Shown here: positions 23,744 to 32,556 of the stretch, piece after piece
How the letters are laid out: the number at the start of each line of letters is the position of its first letter
Position numbering within the stretch: position 1 is the stretch's first letter
From: an uncultured Porphyromonadaceae bacterium
Lineage (GTDB): Bacteria; Bacteroidota; Bacteroidia; Bacteroidales; Muribaculaceae
Direction of reading: 5' to 3'
DNA length: 53,836 bases
Assembly: GCA_947175265.1 (NCBI GenBank)
Contig: CAMWMD010000018.1
Location: forward strand, 1-53,836
Program-made: the position numbers and the translations under genes
Notes under the pieces: model-generated
Told to the model about the DNA's origin: nothing
Seen by the model: only the letters and a program-made list of their open reading frames with translations
Databases searched by the model: none

Positions 23744-26275
23744 ATGAAACCACACCTTCTCATCTCTTCACTGCTCATCCCGGCTGCATTCTGTGTGCTC
23801 GCCGAGCCGCTGGTGATACGCGAATACAAGGCCTCGCAACCTACCGTATTCCCGCTCCCGGCTGTGACTGACTCAGCATCCAGCCTGGGCAACGAATTCA
23901 AGCCTTCATCCCTGCTCGAATCCCCCGACCCGGCTTTGAGGGCACAACTTCAGGATTGGACCACCATGTTGCCCGATTCAGCCGGCAACCTCACACTCGT
24001 GAAAGCGGCTGATAAAGCGCGCCTGCAATCTTTCTCGGCAAATATCCGTTCTCCACGTTTTGCCAAAGGGAAACTTAAGATCTCATCCTCCTCGATGGCT
24101 CAGGTGCTTATGGACGGGAAGTCTGTTATCAAGAAAACCTCGGCTGATTCCATACAGAAAGATAAGGATGCTGAAATCGTGCTTCGGCCCGAGACCGACT
24201 ACACTCTTCAGGTTAATATACTCTCCTTACCTGATGATAAGGCGGCTCCCCAATTCCGTCTTGAATTTATTCCCGACTCCGAGTTTGAGGATATTCCGGT
24301 GGTATGCACAACAAATGCCCCCAAGCGTTTCACCCTTAACGACACTTTCTTCGGTAAGCGAGTCACCAATACCTCAATCTCACCTGACGGCAAATTCCTT
24401 CTCGTCACCACAGCGGAGCAACTCGACAAAGACCACTCGAACAGGGAGACTGTACTCATCAACACTGCGACAGGCGACACCATAAGTGCCAACCTCCCGT
24501 CGAATGTGCATTGGATGCCGAAAGGAACAAGACTGTATTACACTCAGAAGATGAACAAACTTTACGATGTGTATACGCTTGATGTCCCCTCGATGAAAAG
24601 AACCCTCTTCGCTCAGGGTCTTTCCACAAATAGCATCAACTGGGCTCCCGATGGCAACTGGTTCGTTTATTCCGACCGTGTGAAAGGTCAGGAGCCGGAC
24701 GGACCCCTGAAAAGCATGAGGGAGCCCGACGACCGCATACCCGGCAACCGCGATAAGTGGTATCTCCGCAAATATGACCCGAAGGGTCGTATTTCCGTGC
24801 CTCTCACTTATGGAGGCCCGTCATCCTCTCTCTGTGCCATTTCGCCTGACTCCAAGAAGGTGCTGTATGCTGTGTCACCACGCACTCCCGATAAACATCC
24901 TTACCGCCAGACGACACTCATCCAACTTGATGTGGAGACTCTGAAGACCGATACACTCTATACCGGTCCCGGAAGTATAGACGATGCCCTCTACTCTCCT
25001 GATGGTCGAAAACTGTTTGTCTCTGCCGGTCCGAATTTCTTCGGTTCCGTGGGAGTCAATTCCGGCAAACATCCAATAGCCAACGACTATGATACCCAGG
25101 GTTACATTTTCGATCTGGATTCACGCAAGGCTACCGGAGTGACTCGCGATTTCAACCCCACTCTCAACGGCGGATACACATGGAATGCCAAAGACGGCAA
25201 AATCTATTTCCGTGCGGAGGAGGGTTTCTTCACCCCTCTTTACGTCTTCGACCCATCTTCCGGTAAATTTGAGAAGATCACTACCGAACTACCTTCGGTG
25301 GTAAGATTCTCAATTGGGGATGATGAGACTGAATGGCTTGCTTACACCGCACAGACATTCACAAACACCGGCGCGGCTTATCTGCTCAATCTGAAGACCG
25401 GCGAGACCCGCCTTCTGTCTGACCCGTTGAAGGAATCTCTCAACGGCGTGGAATTCGGAAAAGTGGAACCCTGGACATTCAAATCCAAAAAGGGGGATAT
25501 TATCGACGGTATCATCTGCTATCCTCCGGAATTTGACCCCTCGAAGAAATACCCCCTTATTGTATATTACTATGGCGGCACATCTCCGAGCGCAGCCGGA
25601 ATGACCTCTCCTTATTCTCCGCAGGTGCTCGCTTCACGCGACTATGTGGTCTACAATCTGAATCCGAGCGGCACAACCGGATACGGGCAGGAATTTTCAG
25701 CACGCCACGTAAATGCATGGGGTGATTATACTGCTGATGAGATCATTGAGGGCACTAAGAAATTCTGTCAGGCTCATCCATTCGTCAACGATAAGAAAAT
25801 CGGATGCATGGGTGCAAGTTATGGCGGATTCATGACTCAGTACCTTCTCACCAAGACCGATATCTTTGCCGCAGGCGTGAGTCATGCAGGAATTTCTAAC
25901 GTCACCAGTTATTGGGGAGAGGGATATTGGGGCTACTCTTATAATTCTGTGGCGGCCGCCAAGTCATACCCCTGGTCAAATCCCAAACTGTTCACGGAGC
26001 ATGGCTCGCTTTTCAATGCCGACAAGATCCACACTCCTCTTCTCCTGCTGCACGGCACTGTCGACACGAACGTGCCTATCGGCGAGAGCATACAACTTTT
26101 CAACGCCCTGCGCATACTCGGACGCGATGTTGAATTCATTACCGTAGAAGGTGAGAACCATATAATCACGGATTTCGAGAAACGCACTCTCTGGCAAAAT
26201 TCCATAATGGCCTGGTTCGCTAAATGGCTTCAGGATGACCCACGCTGGTGGAATGAACTTTACGGTAAGAAATAA
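23744..26275 (+). CDS. secreted S9 family (prolyl oligopeptidase-type) peptidase
   Basis: At about 843 residues it begins with a signal peptide (MKPHLLISSLLIPAAFCVLA). A beta-propeller-like N-terminal part with TolB/DPP-type repeats (SPDGKFLLVTT, ISPDSKKVLYAV, SPDGRKLFVS) follows, and the C-terminal alpha/beta-hydrolase carries the nucleophile motif GASYGGF, an acid residue in LHGTVDTNVP and the histidine of VEGENHII. It likely trims peptides in the periplasm, as a dipeptidyl aminopeptidase/acylaminoacyl-peptidase. I use the ATG at 23744, as the upstream TTG at 23699 would add an unlikely polar N-terminus overlapping the previous gene. Confidence 0.92.
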   Translation: MKPHLLISSLLIPAAFCVLAEPLVIREYKASQPTVFPLPAVTDSASSLGNEFKPSSLLESPDPALRAQLQDWTTMLPDSAGNLTLVKAADKARLQSFSANIRSPRFAKGKLKISSSSMAQVLMDGKSVIKKTSADSIQKDKDAEIVLRPETDYTLQVNILSLPDDKAAPQFRLEFIPDSEFEDIPVVCTTNAPKRFTLNDTFFGKRVTNTSISPDGKFLLVTTAEQLDKDHSNRETVLINTATGDTISANLPSNVHWMPKGTRLYYTQKMNKLYDVYTLDVPSMKRTLFAQGLSTNSINWAPDGNWFVYSDRVKGQEPDGPLKSMREPDDRIPGNRDKWYLRKYDPKGRISVPLTYGGPSSSLCAISPDSKKVLYAVSPRTPDKHPYRQTTLIQLDVETLKTDTLYTGPGSIDDALYSPDGRKLFVSAGPNFFGSVGVNSGKHPIANDYDTQGYIFDLDSRKATGVTRDFNPTLNGGYTWNAKDGKIYFRAEEGFFTPLYVFDPSSGKFEKITTELPSVVRFSIGDDETEWLAYTAQTFTNTGAAYLLNLKTGETRLLSDPLKESLNGVEFGKVEPWTFKSKKGDIIDGIICYPPEFDPSKKYPLIVYYYGGTSPSAAGMTSPYSPQVLASRDYVVYNLNPSGTTGYGQEFSARHVNAWGDYTADEIIEGTKKFCQAHPFVNDKKIGCMGASYGGFMTQYLLTKTDIFAAGVSHAGISNVTSYWGEGYWGYSYNSVAAAKSYPWSNPKLFTEHGSLFNADKIHTPLLLLHGTVDTNVPIGESIQLFNALRILGRDVEFITVEGENHIITDFEKRTLWQNSIMAWFAKWLQDDPRWWNELYGKK

Positions 26276-26660
26276 TGACTATAATATTTGTTCAGCCTTG
26301 AATACATTCAGATCGTTAAACCTTATAATAAAAGGAGCATGCGCTTGCATGCTCCTTGTTTCCTTAAATTCCTGCTCCGGTTGCACAGAGACCGAACATA
26401 CCGAAGCGGTGACCGCTGACATCACGGCAGCACAGATGATGGGGCGTAACGATGCCCGCTTTTTTGTCAACAGGCAGTGGAATGATTCTTCCGAACTGCG
26501 CTACCGCCTCGCCCTCATTAGGCATCAGAGCGACAGCCTCAAGAAAAGCCGGGGAATGGATTTCGCGGCAGTCTACGACTCCACTTTCATCTCCACCATA
26601 CGCGCCGTCAATCCCGAATTGGCGTCATCCGTTACGCGCCTCAACTCCAATCCCAAATAA
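26253..26660 (+). CDS. small putative lipoprotein of unknown function
   Basis: The reading frame encodes a polar protein with a lipobox-like LNSCSG (cysteine at about residue 43 of the longer form) and a C-terminus of about 75 residues rich in charged and hydroxyl residues. The start is uncertain: ATG at 26253 overlaps the S9 stop region, TTG at 26298 gives a proper signal peptide, and ATG at 26349 is too short for one. A perfect 11-base hairpin lies within the proposed N-terminal coding region (26332-26357). The end overlaps the convergent TIGR02757 gene by 36 bases. I do not recognise a family. Confidence 0.5.
   Translation: MNFTVRNNDYNICSALNTFRSLNLIIKGACACMLLVSLNSCSGCTETEHTEAVTADITAAQMMGRNDARFFVNRQWNDSSELRYRLALIRHQSDSLKKSRGMDFAAVYDSTFISTIRAVNPELASSVTRLNSNPK
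26332..26357 (+). promoter_or_regulatory. perfect hairpin that could mask a ribosome-binding region
   Basis: Arms AAGGAGCATGC and GCATGCTCCTT with a GCTT tetraloop. The left arm contains a purine-rich AAGGAG and the right arm an ATG at 26349. It may be a transcriptional pause or a translation-blocking element, or simply part of the coding sequence. Confidence 0.4.
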
Positions 26661-27416
26661 GGAAAAATCGTAGATCACCGGGTCATCCGGTCGTAATGTG
26701 CGGAGCAACTCCGTAAGTTGCTCCGTGCTTTTTCTGTCGTTGGCCTTACGGGTGAGCAATCCGAGATTACGGGATATGTTTCCCACATGCACATCCAAAG
26801 GGATAAACAGTTTACTCTTGGGTATCGATTTCCATACGCCCATATCCACAATACCGTCATCGCGCACAAACCAGCGCAGGGCCATGTTTATACGCTTGAG
26901 TGCGGTCTGGTCAAGATTTACCGGGAGACACTGGCTACAGGTAGCCCCACCATTCTCATCACTCATTATCTTCTGCATCTCCCCTACAAGTTTCCACGAT
27001 GGGGTCTCGCTCTCCCCGGCTCCGACACTCTTTGAAAATGCGTCAAGACTGCCGTAATCCTTATATATCCGGTGCATCCCGCGCAGGAAATATTGGAAGT
27101 GTCGACCGAAGAATGTGCGGTGAAGGTTCATGTCCGGATTAAGATCCTCGTAACCCTCTTCCATTACATAATGATACGGCTCATTATCCATTAGCGTGAG
27201 CATCCTCTCGGCATCACGACATATCATCTTACGGTTGCCCCATGCAATTATCGCTGACAGAAGACCGGCAATCTCTATATCCTGAAGGCTGCTGAAACGT
27301 CGGGGAAACTGCACGGGATCGCTCTCTATGAAAGAGACGCTGTTTATCCTCTTGGCTTCCGAATCTAATAGGTCTTTTATCTCGGCAGATACTCTTGTTA
27401 TAATCTCACCCTTCAT
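26625..27416 (-). CDS. TIGR02757 family protein
   Basis: The 263-residue protein (from the ATG at 27416) matches the TIGR02757/DUF2400 family common in Bacteroidetes. It shows the N-terminal DPVQFPRRFSSLQDIEIAGL stretch, the HRTFFGRHFQYFLRGM and PLDVHVGNISRNLGL blocks, and the FSLFGIGVEARNG end. The function of this family is not established; a DNA-repair glycosylase-like fold has been suggested because the PLDVHVG region resembles HhH-GPD proteins. A TTG at 27437 would extend it into the next gene and is not preferred. It lies 7 bases downstream of the glycosyl hydrolase gene on the same strand. Confidence 0.85.
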   Translation of the reverse strand: MKGEIITRVSAEIKDLLDSEAKRINSVSFIESDPVQFPRRFSSLQDIEIAGLLSAIIAWGNRKMICRDAERMLTLMDNEPYHYVMEEGYEDLNPDMNLHRTFFGRHFQYFLRGMHRIYKDYGSLDAFSKSVGAGESETPSWKLVGEMQKIMSDENGGATCSQCLPVNLDQTALKRINMALRWFVRDDGIVDMGVWKSIPKSKLFIPLDVHVGNISRNLGLLTRKANDRKSTEQLTELLRTLRPDDPVIYDFSLFGIGVEARNG

Positions 27417-27423
27417 TTCGTAA

Positions 27424-28980
27424 TCATTTATATTCAAGACGGGCAGGTTGCGACTCTCTGTTCATGCGGTCAAGCGAAGTGACTATAAAGGTGGAGCCTT
27501 TGATGTCATCGTCTCCCAACTTCACACCGTGCTGCGGCGTAAGCGCAATGATCGGGAGGGATTCTCGTATATCTATCTCCTCGCCGGGATAAAATTGATA
27601 GACCACAAACCTGACGGCATCCGATTCTTGTTCCTTATGCCCATGTCGGGGAGCGTCCCATTTGAGCACTGTCTCACCATCCTCCTTTTCAATCCTGAGA
27701 CCTGTCACCGGTTTCGGCTTTACAGAGGCATCTCCGAATGCCGGCGGTAAGGCTATCGTGTTCTGATATTTATTGGCAAGGGAGTCGGCCACACCTTTCA
27801 GATTACCCGTCACCCAGTATCCATGCCACCACACGTTACCCTGCACATTGGGGAGACGACGTGAGATCTTCACTTTGGTGTCGAGTTCGTTCCGGTCGTT
27901 ATTCCCGGGATCGGGGGTATTCATCGTGCGCTGCACATCCTGACCTATATAGACATCAACGCCATGCGAGTTTTTGCTCCACCAGTCAGCAAGATGACGG
28001 CTGGGGGCGGCCTTCATGTCAAGCGTCCAGTAAAGTTGGGGGGCAAGATAATCCACCCAACCGTTCTTAGCCCAGAGAAGCACATCGGCATACAGATCAT
28101 CATAATTCTGAAGTCCGCTGCTCTCGCTCCCTCTCGGATCTGATTTCTTGTTGCGCCATATTCCGAAGGGGCTGACACCGAAACGCACCCACGGTTTTGT
28201 CTTCTTGATTGTCCCGTAGAGTTGCTCTATCAGCATGTCGACGTTTTTCCTTCGCCATGCCCTGCGTTCCATGCCGTCGCCGAATTGCCAATAACTCGCA
28301 TCATCATTCTCAAAACGCTTGCCGTTTGCGGGATAGGGATAGAAGTAATCATCAATATGGATAGCGTCGACATCGTAACGGCTCACGATATCCTCCACCA
28401 CCTCACATATAAAGTCGCGGTTCTCCTGATAGGCGGGATCGAAGAAGGTCTGTCCGTTGAATTTTACGAATCTGTGGGATTCCTTATTGGCCGCATGATC
28501 GGGGGGAAGCACCTCCTTCGGATTTGAGGTGACGCGGTACGGGTTCAGCCACGCATGAAATTCCATACCCCTCTTGTGAGCCTCCTCTATGGCGTATTCC
28601 ATAGGGTCCCAGTCCTCGCTCGGGGTCTTTCCCCTCTTTCCCGTGAGCCAGCAGGTCCAGGGTTCCAGTTCCGATTTATACATTGCATCCGCAGTAGGAC
28701 GCACCTGAAATATCACCGCATTGCATCCGGCATCCTGGAGTTTCTGAAACTGGTCCCGTATGTATTTCTTCTGTTCTGCCGGAGTCTTGCTTTGCCATTG
28801 CGTCTGGCCGATCACATGAAGCCACGCCCCACGGAATTCCCTCTTGGGGTTCATGCCGTCCGGAGCATGATATTCGATACTTTTACGGTCAAGTCCTGCC
28901 GGTAAGTTACCCTCGGCACATCCGATCACAGGCACCGCTATCAAGGCCGATGCCAAAATTATCTTTGCAAATCTATTCAT
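27424..28980 (-). CDS. secreted family-10-like glycosyl hydrolase (GHL10)
   Basis: The 518-residue lipoprotein (MNRFAKIILASALIAVPVIG then Cys21) carries the GHL10/DUF187 domain. Blocks visible are FRGAWLHVIG near 49-58, CNAVIFQVRPTADAMY, FHAWLNPYRV, YDVDAIHIDDYFYPYP and FGVSPFGIW, in the family's order. The likely acid/base and nucleophile are in the HIDDYFYP and related loops. A C-terminal Ig-like segment of about 90 residues follows. The role is probably glycan or peptidoglycan-associated hydrolysis in the envelope. It and the TIGR02757 gene form a probable operon. Confidence 0.9.
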   Translation of the reverse strand: MNRFAKIILASALIAVPVIGCAEGNLPAGLDRKSIEYHAPDGMNPKREFRGAWLHVIGQTQWQSKTPAEQKKYIRDQFQKLQDAGCNAVIFQVRPTADAMYKSELEPWTCWLTGKRGKTPSEDWDPMEYAIEEAHKRGMEFHAWLNPYRVTSNPKEVLPPDHAANKESHRFVKFNGQTFFDPAYQENRDFICEVVEDIVSRYDVDAIHIDDYFYPYPANGKRFENDDASYWQFGDGMERRAWRRKNVDMLIEQLYGTIKKTKPWVRFGVSPFGIWRNKKSDPRGSESSGLQNYDDLYADVLLWAKNGWVDYLAPQLYWTLDMKAAPSRHLADWWSKNSHGVDVYIGQDVQRTMNTPDPGNNDRNELDTKVKISRRLPNVQGNVWWHGYWVTGNLKGVADSLANKYQNTIALPPAFGDASVKPKPVTGLRIEKEDGETVLKWDAPRHGHKEQESDAVRFVVYQFYPGEEIDIRESLPIIALTPQHGVKLGDDDIKGSTFIVTSLDRMNRESQPARLEYK

Positions 28981-29469
28981 CTATTAAAAAAATTTATTCC
29001 CCTTCCCGATATTTCCCATAGTTTCATCTTTCTAATTTTATATCGGAAAACCCTCGGACAGAGAATTTCCACAAAAATAAAACTTTTGAAATCGTTTATG
29101 TATCTTCCTCCGGTTAAAAAAAATTAAAATCCCTCTCCCCTCCCTACCTCATAACTTATGGAAGATACCTCCTTCATAAAACACTCCTTAAGGAAGGGGT
29201 TAATGATGATGACTTAATTTCCCTTGACCGATTAACAATAGTTGGAGAAGGGGGAATGGGTGCCCTGACATATTTTCCGTCACTTGAATCAATACATGGA
29301 GAGGTGATCTCCGATTCCCCGGTTATCTGATATTATTGAAGTTGGAACCAAAATTAAAATTCCCGCTGATAGAGGTCGTTTTATAATAGACGAAATCTAT
29401 CAAACCTCTTCCCGAATCCGCCGCTATCATCTTCTCTAATATTTTTTAATACTTATATAATTTCAATGA
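28981..29469. other. AT-rich spacer left of the IS4 element, with a toxin-gene relic
   Basis: No intact gene is seen here. A relic resembling the HipA N-terminal domain is at 29152-29330. On the minus strand a 36-codon frame (ending at about 29323) is probably chance. The region abuts the inverted repeat of the IS4-like element at 29470. Confidence 0.5.
29152..29330 (+). pseudogene. relic of a HipA-like N-terminal domain
   Basis: One frame without a start reads TYGRYLLHKTLLKEGVNDDD then LISLDRLTIVGEGGMGALTY up to a stop at 29328-29330. The block DRLTIVG-x2-GMGALTY closely resembles the conserved strand-loop of HipA N-terminal domains. The rest of the kinase is gone, probably with the IS4 insertion or nearby deletions. 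No hipB partner is visible. Confidence 0.5.
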
Positions 29470-30827
29470 TTCGGTAAAAATTACTGAAGGTGTTGAAAAT
29501 TAGGTTAAGATATTAAATTGTCAGATACAAATGAATCGCCAAAGCGTTCATTATAAAAGCATTAAGATTATGAACGTATTGGCGATCCTCAAAGACTTCA
29601 CCATCCGGTGTAAGTCTGTATTTGAAAATACTACAACCAAGATGAGCAAAAGGTTTCTCAACTGGCTGATTTTAACAATACGCACTGTCGCGTTGATTCC
29701 GGGCAAAGTCAATTTTACCCGGCTCTCACGCTATGGCGGTCGCACAGCCAAGACCTTTGCCTCAAATTTCAAGACACCCGTGGACTGGATGAAAGTCAAC
29801 GTAGGCATGGCCAGGGATTGTTTTGGTCCCGGCGATGACATCGCGGTGGCAATCGATCCGTCGTTCATTTCAAAAGCAGGCAGACTGACGTATGGCATAG
29901 GCCGTTTCTGGTCAGGGGTGGCGCAACGTGTGAAACGCGGTCTGGAGATAATGGCATTCGGGGCAATCAGCCTGAGCAAACAGACATGCGTGATGCTCGG
30001 CGCCGTACAGTCTCCGAATTTCAAGACCCTTGAGTCTGAGAGCGACATGTCGATGCTCGACTGGTATGTTTCCCTTGTCAGGGCAAAGGCCACCGAATTG
30101 CTTTCCCTGACGGGCATCCTGGTTGCGGATGCCTTCTTCTCTAAATTTGAGTTTGTGGATGAAGTGACTGGAATGGGCTTCAGATTTGTCGGAAGATTAC
30201 GTGCCGATTCATATCTCAGGTATCTGGCTATACCGAATCCCTCCGCCCCGCGCAGGCGTGGCAGGAAGAAGAAGTATGGGGAGAAAGTGGATCTCTCCAA
30301 CCTTGATATGTCCGTGTTCACTTCATTCATATATGAGGATTCAACAGGAATCAAAACCAGATGTCACACAGCGGTCGTACATTCGAGGGCGCTGAAACGC
30401 TACATCCGTATCGTGGTCTGTCCTGTTGGGAACGGTGAGCCTCTCCTTTACTTCTCCACCGACACCGGTATGATGCCGGAAAGGATCATCGGATTCTACC
30501 GCACACGCTTTCAGATTGAGTTCGGCATACGCGATGCCAAGCAGTTTACCGGACTTCAGTCGCAGCAGACCCGTGACAAGGACCGGCTTGACTTTGCTTT
30601 CAATCTTTCCTTCACTGCACTCAATGTCTGCAAGGAGGTCATAAGGAAGGATTACCCTGATCTGTCAGTGGCCCAGTTCAAACGGCTCATGTTTGAGTCT
30701 TATCTCGCTTCCACAATTATTTCGACTTACGGAAAATCTCCGCATCTCAAAATAATTCAGAAGATAAATCATCGGTTGACTCAGTTAGCTGCTTAACAGC
30801 TTCTGAACAACCTCAATTTTTACCGAA
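29470..30827 (+). mobile_element. IS4-family insertion sequence
   Basis: The ends are 13-base perfect inverted repeats TTCGGTAAAAATT (29470-29482) and its complement at 30815-30827; similarity extends outward with CAAT and inward imperfectly. Between them is one transposase gene. No convincing target duplication was found flanking the element (CAATGA on the left and CTATTG on the right). Confidence 0.85.
29531..30796 (+). CDS. IS4-family DDE transposase
   Basis: The 421-residue protein has the DDE residues D109 (AVAIDPSF), D200 (ILVADAFF) and E330. The last lies in YRTRFQIEFGIRDAK, which reads Y323-x2-R326-x3-E330-x6-K337 and is the IS4-family signature. Length and layout are complete, so the element may still be active. 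Starts at 29531 or 29570 (MNVLAILKDF) are both possible. It promotes cut-and-paste or copying of its element; the flanking inverted repeats confirm its identity. Confidence 0.93.
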   Translation: MNRQSVHYKSIKIMNVLAILKDFTIRCKSVFENTTTKMSKRFLNWLILTIRTVALIPGKVNFTRLSRYGGRTAKTFASNFKTPVDWMKVNVGMARDCFGPGDDIAVAIDPSFISKAGRLTYGIGRFWSGVAQRVKRGLEIMAFGAISLSKQTCVMLGAVQSPNFKTLESESDMSMLDWYVSLVRAKATELLSLTGILVADAFFSKFEFVDEVTGMGFRFVGRLRADSYLRYLAIPNPSAPRRRGRKKKYGEKVDLSNLDMSVFTSFIYEDSTGIKTRCHTAVVHSRALKRYIRIVVCPVGNGEPLLYFSTDTGMMPERIIGFYRTRFQIEFGIRDAKQFTGLQSQQTRDKDRLDFAFNLSFTALNVCKEVIRKDYPDLSVAQFKRLMFESYLASTIISTYGKSPHLKIIQKINHRLTQLAA

Positions 30828-30857
30828 CTATTGGTATATGTTAAGTAGTGTTTTTCA

Positions 30858-30928
30858 ATTGTCAAAAATTGACAATACAGTTGTTTGTTTCAAATAATTG
30901 TACTAACTTTGTTGTCAATTTCTGACAA
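30858..30928 (+). promoter_or_regulatory. paired TTGTCA-N5-TGACAA operators around a promoter
   Basis: Two palindromes with the same spacing, at 30858-30876 (ATTGTCA-N5-TGACAAT) and 30912-30928 (TTGTCA-N5-TGACAA), lie directly before the XRE gene at 30937. Between them is a promoter-like arrangement: TTG at 30881-30883 or TTTG at 30884-30887, then TAACTTTG at 30904-30911. The second palindrome begins at the end of the -7 box. This layout is typical of controller-protein autoregulation; the XRE protein is the likely binder. Confidence 0.8.
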
Positions 30929-30936
30929 TAACGAAT

Positions 30937-31242
30937 ATGAAATTTTGTGATTACATAAGGCAATGCCGTGAATTATTGGGACTTTCGCAAAAAGATATTG
31001 CTGAAGTCCTTTCGGTTGATGTTCCGATGTATAGTAGATACGAGCGAGGTCAAAGACCACTCAAAGAGGAACACATCCCAGTTATTGCTTCTAAACTTAA
31101 TATTGATGCAATAGAATTGAGGAAGATGTGGATCGCCGATAAAGTATTATCGGTTGTAAACGAAGAGAAGGAAGCTACTGACATTTTGAATATCGTGGCA
31201 GAAAACATAAACGACAAAACAGTATCAGAAGATAAAATTTAA
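30937..31242 (+). CDS. XRE-family transcriptional regulator upstream of the methyltransferase
   Basis: The 101-residue protein carries a helix-turn-helix of the XRE/Cro type at residues 5-60 (YIRQCRELLGLSQKDIAEVL and MYSRYERGQRPLKEEHIPVI). A helical, acidic C-terminus of about 35 residues follows. It lies 21 bases upstream of the cytosine methyltransferase gene and beneath two palindromic operators, so it is likely an autoregulated controller of the methyltransferase. Unlike the 70-residue XRE gene on the other flank, it has an extra C-terminal segment that may mediate dimerisation. Confidence 0.85.
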   Translation: MKFCDYIRQCRELLGLSQKDIAEVLSVDVPMYSRYERGQRPLKEEHIPVIASKLNIDAIELRKMWIADKVLSVVNEEKEATDILNIVAENINDKTVSEDKI

Positions 31243-31263
31243 TTCATTTACAATCAAGTTAAC

Positions 31264-32529
31264 ATGAATGCGATAAGTTTATTTTCATCCTCTGGTATTG
31301 GTGACTTGGGGTTAAAAGCTAAAAAAATTAAAACTGTTATCGGTTGCGAATTACTTGAAGATAGAATGAATCTTTTTAGCCATAATTATCCAGATGCGAC
31401 CACTTTCAATGGTGATATTTGGAAGTTAAAAAACCAAATAATTGAATATTATAAAACTGCTTTTAATGAGCCCCCTTTCGTTATTTTAGCCACTCCTCCC
31501 TGTCAAGGAATGTCGTCTAACGGAATGGGCACCATACTTCGTAATTTTCGCAATGGCGTTCGTCCAAAATTTGATGAACGGAATCGTCTTATTATTCCGG
31601 CCATTGAGATTATTAAAGAGCTAAAACCTAAATGGGTCATTTTTGAAAACGTTCCTAATATGGTGAACACTTTGATACAAGATGGCGAAGATTCATTGAT
31701 AAATATCATTGATTTCATACATAAAGAACTTGGTGATTCATATGAAGGGAATCCCGTAGTTGTAGATGTTGCAGACTATGGTGTTCCACAACATAGAAAA
31801 CGCTTAATCACAATTCTTAGACGTACTTCTAATCCATCTAAAAATGTTGTACATCTACCCGAGCCTACGCATGGGAAAATTCCCTCAATTTTTGTAAAAC
31901 ATTGGGTTACATTACGATCTGCAATAGGGGGGCTACCTGCTCTTTCTGCTGAAAAAGGGAAGAATGTTTGTAGTACACTACCACTTCATCGAGTTCCATT
32001 GTTGGATGAGAAGAAGTTACTTTGGGTACATAATACACCGGAAGGGCAAACTGCGCTTAATAACCAATGCATAAATCCAAACTGCTGTTATCAAAACAAT
32101 CGCATTCATGGAGCTAAACATGATGCTGATGGCATTAACAAAGCCAATACTGATACTCCATTGTACTGTGAAAAGTGTGGTGAATTATTACCAAGACCTT
32201 ATACAATCGATAAATTGACTGGCGAAAAGCGCTTTATGAAAGCTTTTACAAGTGCATATAAAAGAATGTCTTGGGATGAGCCTGCAAGTACCCTAACACA
32301 AAATTTCCAATATGCATGCTCAGATAATAAGCTTCATCCTTCTCAAGATAGAGTTTTATCTATCTATGAAGCACTAATCATACAAACCATATCAAATTAT
32401 GATTATTCCTTTGAAATAGGTGGCAAATATGTTTCAGAGGGTCTAATACGTGATACTATCGGAGAAAGTGTGCCACCCTTGCTTATTGAATGTATCGCAG
32501 AGTATATTCTAAATTATAAAGAAAAGTAA
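31264..32529 (+). CDS. type II DNA (cytosine-5) methyltransferase
   Basis: The 421-residue enzyme has the m5C motifs in order: I (SLFSSSGIGDLG, 5-16), IV with the catalytic cysteine C80 (ATPPCQGMS), VI (ENVP, 128-131) and VIII (QHRKR, 176-180). It transfers a methyl group from S-adenosylmethionine to cytosine in a recognition site that cannot be read from the sequence. Between motif VIII and the end lies a target-recognition region with a cysteine cluster (C269, C274, C275, C302, C305) that may bind zinc. It protects DNA against the adjacent endonuclease, with which it shares a tail-to-tail terminator. Confidence 0.92.
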   Translation: MNAISLFSSSGIGDLGLKAKKIKTVIGCELLEDRMNLFSHNYPDATTFNGDIWKLKNQIIEYYKTAFNEPPFVILATPPCQGMSSNGMGTILRNFRNGVRPKFDERNRLIIPAIEIIKELKPKWVIFENVPNMVNTLIQDGEDSLINIIDFIHKELGDSYEGNPVVVDVADYGVPQHRKRLITILRRTSNPSKNVVHLPEPTHGKIPSIFVKHWVTLRSAIGGLPALSAEKGKNVCSTLPLHRVPLLDEKKLLWVHNTPEGQTALNNQCINPNCCYQNNRIHGAKHDADGINKANTDTPLYCEKCGELLPRPYTIDKLTGEKRFMKAFTSAYKRMSWDEPASTLTQNFQYACSDNKLHPSQDRVLSIYEALIIQTISNYDYSFEIGGKYVSEGLIRDTIGESVPPLLIECIAEYILNYKEK

Positions 32530-32556
32530 AAAAGAGACTGAAAAAGCCTCTTTTTT
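32528..32556. terminator. bidirectional terminator shared by methyltransferase and endonuclease
   Basis: The short stem AAAAAAGAG / CTCTTTTTT spans the stop region of the plus-strand methyltransferase gene and the minus-strand endonuclease gene (stop codon complement at 32555-32557), ending both transcripts. Confidence 0.75.
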
